A stretch of 20,381 nucleotides of DNA from a virus. Each line of letters begins with the position of its first letter. Position 1 is the stretch's first letter. Shown piece after piece: positions 13,752 through 20,085 of this stretch. Below the pieces are notes generated by a model that did no database searches, was not told the DNA's origin, and saw only the letters and a program-made list of their open reading frames with translations. The position numbers and the translations under genes were made by a program. The stretch covers positions 1 to 20,381 of IMG/VR virus record IMGVR_UViG_3300046011_011965; one strand, 5' to 3'.

Positions 13752-14588
13752 ATGACAGCACGACGCATCTTGATCATGGGCCTGCCCGGTGCAGGCAAGA
13801 CCTACATGGCTGAAGCCTTAAAAAAGCACTTGGAAAGCCACAGTGTGTTGTTCCATCCCAGGGCAGAAACAGTACACAGCAGTCAAGCCCGTGTGGAATG
13901 GTTCAATGCCGATGATGTGCGGAAACGATTCAACGACTGGGACTTCAGCCAGGAAGGTCGCATTCGCCAGAGCCACAGGATGCGTGAACTGGCCGATGCC
14001 AGTGCAGCCGACTTTGTCATAGTGGATTTCGTGGCACCCTTGCCGGAAATGCGATACAACTTCAAGGCCGACTGGACCATCTGGATGGATACCATAGATC
14101 AGGGCCGTTATGAAGATACAAACAAGATGTTTACCGCACCTGATGTGTATGACTTCCGCATCACAGAACAGGCTGCTGACAAGTGGGCAGAATTCATCGG
14201 CACACACATCCTGGAGAATCGTCGTAGGCCGGTATTTGATTGGCAGAAGGAAACTGTGCAGATGCTGGGTCGCTGGCAGCCGTGGCATGCAGGTCATCGT
14301 GCCTTGTTCGAGCGTGCCATAGCCAAGACCGGTCAGGTCGCAATCATGATCCGCGACTGCCAGGGCTGGCAAGGTTCCAATCCCTTTGAGATCAGCCAGG
14401 TCAAGGATCGCATACGCCGAGATCTAGATCCTTTGTATCAAGGGCAATATGACATACAGGTAGTGCCCAACATCGTGAATATCACCTATGGTCGTGACGT
14501 GGGATATCGCATCGAACAAGAAGTGTTTGATGATGCCACACATGCTATTTCTGCGACTAAAATCCGCAGGGAAATGGGCCTGGAATAA
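13752..14588 (+). CDS. Adenylylsulfate-kinase-like domain fused to an HxGH nucleotidyltransferase
   Basis: This is a 278-residue two-domain protein. Residues 1-155 form a P-loop kinase with Walker A GLPGAGKT (10-17), FNADDVRKRFNDWDFSQEGR (51-70) and DFVIVDFVAPLPEMR (87-101). These resemble APS kinase (CysC) motifs for nucleotide and acceptor binding. Residues 165-278 are a nucleotidyltransferase with LGRWQPWHAGH (172-182, HxGH at 179-182), NPFEISQVKDRIR and ISATKIR (266-272). GRxQPxHxGH is closest to NMN-adenylyltransferase-type enzymes, while the kinase-first order recalls PAPS synthetase. Roles could be sulfate activation, NAD salvage or activation of a sugar or lipid precursor. I chose the ATG at 13752 because it follows the TctC stop by one base with an AGGAAA site and begins right at the kinase fold. 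Confidence 0.8.
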   Translation: MTARRILIMGLPGAGKTYMAEALKKHLESHSVLFHPRAETVHSSQARVEWFNADDVRKRFNDWDFSQEGRIRQSHRMRELADASAADFVIVDFVAPLPEMRYNFKADWTIWMDTIDQGRYEDTNKMFTAPDVYDFRITEQAADKWAEFIGTHILENRRRPVFDWQKETVQMLGRWQPWHAGHRALFERAIAKTGQVAIMIRDCQGWQGSNPFEISQVKDRIRRDLDPLYQGQYDIQVVPNIVNITYGRDVGYRIEQEVFDDATHAISATKIRREMGLE

Positions 14589-14590
14589 AA

Positions 14591-14597
14591 CTAAATA
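14591..14597 (+). promoter_or_regulatory. T4-like late promoter box (CTAAATA) for the lysis cassette
   Basis: CTAAATA starts 29 bases before the endolysin ATG, directly after the stop of the preceding gene, and an AGGAG ribosome site follows. Lysis genes are expected to be late, which agrees with the assignment. Confidence 0.65.
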
Positions 14598-14619
14598 GAG
14601 TTGATAATAGGAGCATATT

Positions 14620-15084
14620 ATGCAACTCACGGAAAATTTCAGCCTTTCAGAGATGGTCAAGAGCGAGACTGCTCTGCGACAGGGTCTAGACAACACACCA
14701 GGCGATGTGGAGATCGAAAATCTGCGTATGTTATGTGAGCAGGTGCTGCAGCCTTTGCGTACAGCTTATGGTCGTGGCATCAAGGTCAATTCTGGGTTCC
14801 GACACCCCAATGTCAATGCAGCCGTGGGTGGTAGCCGTACCTCAGATCACTGCAAAGGTCAGGCCGCTGACATCGAGATACCTGGTGTGGCCAATTATGA
14901 TCTGGCCCTGTACATCAGCCAGTATTTCAATTTTACACAGTTGATCCTGGAATTCTACACTCCCGGCGTGCCAGATTCGGGCTGGGTGCATGTGAGTTAT
15001 GATCCAGCCAATCTCAAACGCCAGGTCATGACTGCCATGCGTGAAAACGGCAAGACTGTTTACAAACAGGGACTCATAGCCTGA
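14620..15084 (+). CDS. Endolysin, M15-type zinc peptidase
   Basis: This 154-residue peptidoglycan peptidase is related to D-Ala-D-Ala carboxypeptidase (VanY/M15). It should cut peptide cross-links at the end of infection. The zinc-site signature SxHxxGxAxD is SDHCKGQAAD (75-84), giving ligands H77 and D84. The third ligand is H124 in SGWVHVSY. NSGFRHPNVNAAVGG (57-71) is the family's substrate-side motif. There is no signal peptide, so it needs a holin to reach the wall. The start has AGGAG seven bases away and a late promoter box 29 bases upstream. It opens a coupled cassette with the spanins and a holin candidate, and its TGA overlaps the next ATG (TGATG). Confidence 0.9.
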   Translation: MQLTENFSLSEMVKSETALRQGLDNTPGDVEIENLRMLCEQVLQPLRTAYGRGIKVNSGFRHPNVNAAVGGSRTSDHCKGQAADIEIPGVANYDLALYISQYFNFTQLILEFYTPGVPDSGWVHVSYDPANLKRQVMTAMRENGKTVYKQGLIA

Positions 15085-15578
15085 TGTTTGGTATTGGAGC
15101 TTCCATCAAGGCCATAGTGACCTTGATCATTGTAGCCATCATCGCGGCCGGGGGTTGGTACTTGATAAATCTCAAGGCTGACCTGGCCATCAGCGAAGAG
15201 AACAGCAAACGTCTGCAGGAAGGTGTGCGAGAACAGCAGGCCTTGATGAAGCAGATGACCGACGACATAGCCAAGATACAAGATATCAATCGCGAACTGG
15301 CCGAGGCCACAGGCCGCCATCGTGCAGAAGTAGATGCCTTGACCCGGAAATTCAGCCAAGACGCCAAGGGACAGCCCAGAGACTTTGGCCAGTTCGCCAA
15401 GGAAAAACCCGAACTGGTAGAACGCCTAGTCAACCGCGGCACTCGTAATGCCATGCGTTGCCTGGAGATAGCATCAGGAGCTCCACGCACCACAGAAGAG
15501 ATAGCGGCCAAGTCAGCCTCAGAGATCAACAAAGAGTGTCCGGCTATAGCCAATCCCAACTACAAGGCACAGCAATGA
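15084..15578 (+). CDS. Inner-membrane spanin (Rz-like)
   Basis: This 164-residue protein has one N-terminal membrane helix (about residues 8-28, IKAIVTLIIVAIIAAGGWYL). A long charged, coiled-coil-prone segment follows (about 30-95, with SEENSKRLQEGVREQQALMK and DDIAKIQDINRELAEATG). That is the Rz i-spanin layout: anchored in the inner membrane, with a periplasmic rod that pairs with an outer-membrane lipoprotein to fuse the membranes. Two Cys (about 130 and 153) near the end could form disulfides. It starts in a TGATG overlap with the endolysin and ends in an ATGA overlap with the lipoprotein gene. Sequence identity to named Rz proteins cannot be judged; the call rests on architecture and position. 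Confidence 0.75.
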   Translation: MFGIGASIKAIVTLIIVAIIAAGGWYLINLKADLAISEENSKRLQEGVREQQALMKQMTDDIAKIQDINRELAEATGRHRAEVDALTRKFSQDAKGQPRDFGQFAKEKPELVERLVNRGTRNAMRCLEIASGAPRTTEEIAAKSASEINKECPAIANPNYKAQQ

Positions 15579-15955
15579 AATCTGTCATCGCCATCATCAT
15601 CACTTCTTCCATGCTACAAGGCTGTGCCCTCCTGGGCTGGAAGGCCTTGGAAGGCATAGAGATCAAGAAAAAAGCCGTGGATCGCACGCCGTTGAATCTT
15701 GTAGATCCTCAACCATTGAAACCCACTGCTCCACAATGGCGAGTGATTACTCCAGAGAACCAAGCACAGGTATTCGCAGAGTTGAAATCAAAAAACATCG
15801 ACCAGGTGCTGTTCGCACTCACTGATGATGGCTACGAAGAACTTGCCATCGACATAGCACAGATCCGGGCCTTGATCGCACAGCAACGTGACATCATCAT
15901 CAAGTATCGCGAATACTACGAACCCAAGAAAAAAGATGAGCAGCTCAGCAAATGA
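15575..15955 (+). CDS. Outer-membrane lipoprotein, o-spanin (Rz1-like) candidate
   Basis: This 126-residue protein has a lipoprotein signal: a hydrophobic run VIAIIITSSM and the lipobox LQGC, so C17 would be lipidated after cleavage. The mature part is Pro-containing at first (LVDPQPLKPTAPQW) and then helical and charged (LIAQQRDIIIKYREYY), longer than classical Rz1. Its place directly after the i-spanin with an ATGA overlap supports an o-spanin role in joining inner and outer membranes during lysis. The frame is open upstream to 15458, but the lipobox fixes the start at 15575. The gene's last 20 bases overlap the next small gene. Confidence 0.75.
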   Translation: MKSVIAIIITSSMLQGCALLGWKALEGIEIKKKAVDRTPLNLVDPQPLKPTAPQWRVITPENQAQVFAELKSKNIDQVLFALTDDGYEELAIDIAQIRALIAQQRDIIIKYREYYEPKKKDEQLSK

Positions 15956-16163
15956 CATTCCGGATGTGGGCTGGTGGCGGGGCATGTTCCGCAGCCGCAG
16001 TTTCCTGCAGTACTGGCTGGGCAGCGAGATCCGCCAGGCCTGGGTGATGAGATTTGTAGAAAAAGCCGACAACTGCATCGTGTACCAGGACTATGTCACC
16101 AAAAAGATCACCGTGATCAAGAGTGACAGGCCCATAACCTATACCTTGACGGAGGTGCGATGA
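15936..16163 (+). CDS. Small protein of the lysis cassette, 75 aa, unknown function
   Basis: This is a soluble, aromatic-rich protein: DIPDVGWWRGMFRSRSFLQY, then LGSEIRQAWVMRFVEKADNC and a beta-like IVYQDYVTKKITVIK stretch. I recognise no family. It has no membrane helix or signal sequence, so it is neither holin nor spanin. It starts inside the last 20 bases of the lipoprotein gene (ATG 15936; ATG 15954 is an alternative that avoids most of the overlap). It ends in an ATGA overlap with the holin candidate. Its place inside the cassette suggests a lysis-timing or regulatory role, such as an antiholin-like partner, but this is only positional. Confidence 0.6.
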   Translation: MSSSANDIPDVGWWRGMFRSRSFLQYWLGSEIRQAWVMRFVEKADNCIVYQDYVTKKITVIKSDRPITYTLTEVR

Positions 16164-16531
16164 AAGAAATCCTGAGCCACATGCAGGCCAACCATTACAT
16201 GAACATGGTGATCATCATAGTGGCCTTGGTGGCCTTGCTGATAGCCTGGAACATCCAAAGAGACAAAAACAATCAGATCGATCTTAAAGATCTGGTTTGC
16301 ACGGATGGACGCATCAATGAAGCCAAGTTTATGCGTTTTACCACTTTCGTTGTAAGTACCTGGGGATTCGTTTATCTCATCGTGGATCAGCGTTTTTCCG
16401 AATGGTACTTTGCCGGATACATGGCGGCTTGGACTGGCAATGCCTTGGTTAACAAATGGTTGTCCATCAAAGAACAAAACACTGCTAATCCGGCAGAACC
16501 TCCACCACTGCCTGCCAAACCTCAGTATTGA
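16160..16531 (+). CDS. Holin candidate, multi-pass membrane protein, 123 aa
   Basis: Three hydrophobic segments are predicted by eye: residues 15-32 (NMVIIIVALVALLIAWNI), 57-76 (FMRFTTFVVSTWGFVYLIVD) and 83-99 (YFAGYMAAWTGNALVNK). A polar tail ends PAEPPPLPAKPQY. Size, topology and position at the end of the lysis cassette fit a holin that forms inner-membrane lesions to release the endolysin, which has no signal peptide. No family-level sequence signature is recognised, so the call is by architecture. The start is in an ATGA overlap with the preceding gene. A strong host-type promoter begins at the base after its stop codon. Confidence 0.6.
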   Translation: MKEILSHMQANHYMNMVIIIVALVALLIAWNIQRDKNNQIDLKDLVCTDGRINEAKFMRFTTFVVSTWGFVYLIVDQRFSEWYFAGYMAAWTGNALVNKWLSIKEQNTANPAEPPPLPAKPQY

Positions 16532-16560
16532 TTGACCGGCTGTGACGACCATGTTATAAT
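16532..16560 (+). promoter_or_regulatory. Sigma-70-type promoter before dnaJ
   Basis: TTGACC (16532-16537), a 17-base spacer and TATAAT (16555-16560) preceded by TG (16552-16553, extended -10). The predicted transcription start, seven bases after the -10, is position 16567, the first base of the dnaJ GTG start. It separates the late lysis cassette from a probably early or constitutive chaperone cluster. Confidence 0.75.
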
Positions 16561-16566
16561 TACACA

Positions 16567-17352
16567 GTGAAAGACTATTACAGCATTCTGGGTGTGGCAC
16601 GCACAGCCACTGATAATGAGATCAAGCGGGCATACAGAAAGTTAGCCAGCCAGCATCACCCTGACAAAGGCGGAGACAAAGCCCAATTTCAAGCAGTACA
16701 AGAAGCTTACTCTGTGTTGAGCGATGCACAACGTCGACAAGAGTATGACAATCCTCGCAGCCAAGCACATTTTGCCGCAGGCCCGGGATTTAACTTTGAC
16801 GACATATTTGGCATGTTTGGTGTGAACATGCGTCAGCACCAGGCCCGCAGTCCCCGACTGAACATCTGGATCGGTCTAGAAGATGTGGCACGTGGCGGTG
16901 CCAGGGTCATAGCCCTGCAGATGAACAACACCGTGAGCAACGTGGAAATCAACATACCTGTGGGCATCTCAGACGGCGACACCATACGCTATCCGCAACT
17001 CAGTCCCGACGGTGGCGATCTAGTGATAACATTCCGTGTGAAGCCGGATCCACGATGGCATCGAGATGGCCGAAATCTCACTGTGGATCAAGATGTGGTG
17101 ATCTGGGATCTGATCTTGGGCACTGACATCATCATCAGAGACATCACGGGCACGGAACTGAGACTGACCATCCCTCCACGCACACAGCCCGGAAGCCTGT
17201 TGCGTCTGCGGGGACGCGGATTGCCAGGCAGTGCCATGCCAGGACGGCACGGTGGACCTGCTGGGGATCTCATGGTACGTGTGCAGGCCCGCATACCCAA
17301 TGACATAGATCAAGAATTATTAAACGCCATTCGGCTTAGCAAAAAACAATAA
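16567..17352 (+). CDS. dnaJ: DnaJ/CbpA-type co-chaperone without zinc finger
   Basis: This 261-residue J-domain protein stimulates the ATPase of DnaK and hands it clients. The J domain covers residues 1-62 (KDYYSILGV at the start, catalytic HPD 31-33 in HHPDKGG), and a short Gly/Phe-rich linker ([14 protein letters not shown], 72-85) follows. The Cys-rich zinc-binding region of class A DnaJ is absent. The rest is the beta-rich client-binding C-terminal domain ([18 protein letters not shown], then [20 protein letters not shown]). This is the class B, CbpA-like layout. No DnaK is encoded here, so it should work with the host one. The GTG start at 16567 has no Shine-Dalgarno and coincides with the predicted transcript start. 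Confidence 0.9.
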   Translation: MKDYYSILGVARTATDNEIKRAYRKLASQHHPDKGGDKAQFQAVQEAYSVLSDAQRRQEYDNPRSQAHFAAGPGFNFDDIFGMFGVNMRQHQARSPRLNIWIGLEDVARGGARVIALQMNNTVSNVEINIPVGISDGDTIRYPQLSPDGGDLVITFRVKPDPRWHRDGRNLTVDQDVVIWDLILGTDIIIRDITGTELRLTIPPRTQPGSLLRLRGRGLPGSAMPGRHGGPAGDLMVRVQARIPNDIDQELLNAIRLSKKQ

Positions 17353-17355
17353 ATA
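17349..17355 (+). promoter_or_regulatory. Late-promoter-like box (ATAAATA) before the deformylase gene
   Basis: ATAAATA ends five bases before the ATG at 17361 and overlaps the dnaJ stop. It repeats the offset seen at 9658. No Shine-Dalgarno is present, so a transcript from here would be leaderless. Confidence 0.4.
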
Positions 17356-17360
17356 TTCCA

Positions 17361-17807
17361 ATGAAACTCACCCGCAGGGTTTTGCACAATCGGGCCCGGC
17401 CCGCGGATTTCCGATCGCCCCACAGCAATCAAAAAATGGCTGATACCATGCTGTGTCTGATGCGTGAAAACAATGCCATTGGTCTGGCAGCCACACAGAT
17501 CGGACACAGCCGCAGGATATTCGTGATGTGTATCAGTGGCCGGATTCGGTTGTGTTTCAATCCAGAGATCACAGAATTCAGCACAGTGTTTGCCGATTAT
17601 GACGAGGGCTGCTTGAGTTTTCCTGGAGATCAGTGTACAATAACAAGACCGGACTGGATTCGAGTAAAATATCAAGATCCTTCTGGTGCAGTCACCGAAG
17701 ATACTTTGGTGGCCCTAGAAGCCAGATGTTTCCAGCACGAACTGGATCATCTGGATGGCATCACCATGTGGGACCGACACAAGGAGCAACATGCAGAACA
17801 ATCCTGA
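17361..17807 (+). CDS. def: Peptide deformylase
   Basis: This 148-residue metalloenzyme removes the formyl group from the N-terminal methionine of new proteins. Motif 1 is AIGLAATQ (39-46; the first Gly of the usual GxGLAAxQ is Ala). Motif 2 is EGCLS (82-86) with metal ligand C84. Motif 3 is HELDH (126-130) with ligands H126/H130 and catalytic E127. Length is slightly short compared with bacterial enzymes (about 165-170 aa), mainly at the C-terminus, as in phage deformylases. All catalytic residues are intact. It lies nine bases after dnaJ and overlaps the ClpA-like gene by 17 bases, making a chaperone/processing cluster. The start has no Shine-Dalgarno. Confidence 0.92.
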   Translation: MKLTRRVLHNRARPADFRSPHSNQKMADTMLCLMRENNAIGLAATQIGHSRRIFVMCISGRIRLCFNPEITEFSTVFADYDEGCLSFPGDQCTITRPDWIRVKYQDPSGAVTEDTLVALEARCFQHELDHLDGITMWDRHKEQHAEQS

Positions 17808-20085
17808 GATAGAACAGATCATAGAAAACGCAGTACACATTGCTCGTGACAGACATCACAAGTATGTGTTGACGGAGCACCTCATGCTCAGCATGTTGAA
17901 GCACGCACCTTTCCGTGCGGTGCTGGAAAAATTTGGCACAGATGTCGCATTTTTAGAAACGGATGTTGCTGCCTATCTAGATGGTCTTACCAACATGACC
18001 ACGGATGTGGCCAATCTCCAGCCACGCAAGACCAATGCTCTGGAACGCACGTTCAATCGAGCACTCACCCAGGTCTTGTTTACTGGTCGCAGGACCATGA
18101 CCACTGCGGATCTGTATCTGGCCATCATGGCCGAGACCAACAGCCATGCACATTATTTTTTCCTCAAGCACGGTGTGACCAAACAGGAATTCGTCAAATT
18201 CTGGGAAGTAAAATACAATCACAAAGATGCCCGCATCACTGATCAGCAGGCCACAGAGATACTGGAAGAGCACTGTGTGAATCTCACTGAAATGGCCCGA
18301 AAAGACAGCCTGGAGCCCGTGATCGGCCGCGACACCGAAGTGGATGAGATGGTGACAGTGCTGGCCCGGCGATTCAAGGCCAATGTGCTCATGGTAGGTG
18401 ATCCCGGTGTGGGCAAAACTGCCATCGTGGAAGGGCTGGCCCAACGCATCGCTACCAATACCGTGCCCGAATTCCTTAAAGATCACGAAGTGTGGAGCCT
18501 GGAGATCGGCAGTCTCCTGGCAGGATCAAAGTACCGTGGCGAGTTCGAAGAAAAACTCAAGGACGTGATCACTGCCTTGGAGACCAAGAAGAATTGTGTG
18601 CTGTTCATCGACGAAGCACACACCATGCGTGGTGCGGGGGCTAGTGGCAACTCCAGCCTGGACTTTGCCAACATGATCAAACCTGCCATCACCAAGGGCA
18701 TGCTCAAGGTAGTGGCCTCTACCACCTGGGAAGAATACTATGAATCATTTGAAAAAGACCGTGCTCTCATGCGGCGTTTCCACAGGCTCAGCATTGACGA
18801 ACCCACTCAGGACACCACGGAACGGATCTTGATAGGTCTCAGCCCTCGCTTGGAGAAGTTCCACAATGTGTTAATCGACACAGCAGCCATGACTGCAGCA
18901 GTGGAACTGTCGGCTCGCTACATACACGACAAAAAGAATCCCGACAAATCAATAGATCTCTTGGATGGTGCCTGTGCTCGGCAGCGTGTGCGAGATGCCG
19001 GCACTGTAGCAATCACACCAGACATGATCATGGCCCAGGTCAGCCGAGTGGCCGGTGTGCCCATGGATCGCTTGCAGAACAACAACAGCAAAAAGATCAT
19101 GGAACTGGAAAGCAACATCAAACAACAACTGCATGGACAGGATGCCGCAGTGGATGCAGTGCTGGAACGTGTGTATGTGAACTTTGCCGGCATCGGCAAT
19201 GGTCGCAAACCCATGGCGTCTTTTCTGTTCTTGGGACCCACTGGCACCGGCAAGACCGAACTGGCACGACTATTGAGCCAGCACCTGGACATGAAATTAT
19301 TGAAGTACGACATGAGCGAATATCAGGAGAAGCACACGGTATCCAGCCTGATAGGTGCACCTCCAGGCTATGTGGGCTTTGAGGATGGCAACGTGGGCGG
19401 CGGCAAGCTCATATCCGATCTCAGCAAGCATCCTTTCTCCATCATCTTGTTTGATGAGATCGAGAAAGCACATCCTGATGTGTCTAACATCCTGCTGCAG
19501 ATGCTGGACGAAGGCCGCGTCACTGGCAGCAATGGCAAGACTGTGGACTGCAAAAACACCATAGTGATCATGACATCTAACCTTGGTGCCCGAGACAATG
19601 AAAACAACAACATCGGTTTTGCACAGGACTTAGAAAAAACCGGTGAAGAAGATCGTGCCATGAAGGATTTCTTCCGCCCGGAACTTCGCAACAGGATCGA
19701 CCAGATCTGCAAGTTCCAGAAATTGGATACCTTGGCCATTAAGAAGATCGTGATCAAATTCTTGGACGAACTCAAAGCCAGCACCGCGGACAAAAACATC
19801 AGGTTAAACTTTGCTGAAACTGCTGTGAGATATCTTGCTGACCAAGGCTATGACTCAAAGATGGGTGCCCGGCCATTGAGCCGCAAGATCGACGAGATCA
19901 TACGTGTGCCATTGAGCAAGAAGATCTTGTTTGATCGCTTGAGAGACTGCGTGATCGACATCACTGTGCGTGACGGCAGGGTAGATTTCGCCATACGCAA
20001 CAACGAAGATGATGCCACAGCCATGACACCCAAGATCGACGAAAAAGGCTACATCATTCTGGATCAATTCAAGCCCCGACAGTGA
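17791..20085 (+). CDS. clpA: ClpA-like double AAA+ unfoldase
   Basis: This 764-residue Hsp100 ATPase is close to E. coli ClpA in length (758). An N-domain-like region (5-140) is followed by AAA1 with Walker A GDPGVGKT (203-210), Walker B VLFIDEA (270-276) and a conserved pair of Arg after ALM (328-329). AAA2 has Walker A GPTGTGKT (482-489), Walker B IILFDEIE (551-558) and sensor-2 GARP (692-695). The long coiled-coil middle domain of ClpB is missing, so this is not a disaggregase of that type. The AAA2 loop carries IGF (608-610), matching the [LIV]G[FL] tripeptide by which ClpA and ClpX dock on ClpP. No ClpP gene is in view, so a host ClpP partner is likely. The ATG at 17791 has an AAGGAG ribosome site; the stop overlaps the next ATG (TGATG). 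Confidence 0.9.
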   Translation: MQNNPEIEQIIENAVHIARDRHHKYVLTEHLMLSMLKHAPFRAVLEKFGTDVAFLETDVAAYLDGLTNMTTDVANLQPRKTNALERTFNRALTQVLFTGRRTMTTADLYLAIMAETNSHAHYFFLKHGVTKQEFVKFWEVKYNHKDARITDQQATEILEEHCVNLTEMARKDSLEPVIGRDTEVDEMVTVLARRFKANVLMVGDPGVGKTAIVEGLAQRIATNTVPEFLKDHEVWSLEIGSLLAGSKYRGEFEEKLKDVITALETKKNCVLFIDEAHTMRGAGASGNSSLDFANMIKPAITKGMLKVVASTTWEEYYESFEKDRALMRRFHRLSIDEPTQDTTERILIGLSPRLEKFHNVLIDTAAMTAAVELSARYIHDKKNPDKSIDLLDGACARQRVRDAGTVAITPDMIMAQVSRVAGVPMDRLQNNNSKKIMELESNIKQQLHGQDAAVDAVLERVYVNFAGIGNGRKPMASFLFLGPTGTGKTELARLLSQHLDMKLLKYDMSEYQEKHTVSSLIGAPPGYVGFEDGNVGGGKLISDLSKHPFSIILFDEIEKAHPDVSNILLQMLDEGRVTGSNGKTVDCKNTIVIMTSNLGARDNENNNIGFAQDLEKTGEEDRAMKDFFRPELRNRIDQICKFQKLDTLAIKKIVIKFLDELKASTADKNIRLNFAETAVRYLADQGYDSKMGARPLSRKIDEIIRVPLSKKILFDRLRDCVIDITVRDGRVDFAIRNNEDDATAMTPKIDEKGYIILDQFKPRQ

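Noticed and set aside
17791-20085. ClpB (disaggregase) as the identity of the Hsp100 gene
   Set aside because: The long coiled-coil middle domain is absent, length matches ClpA, and an IGF ClpP-docking loop is present.
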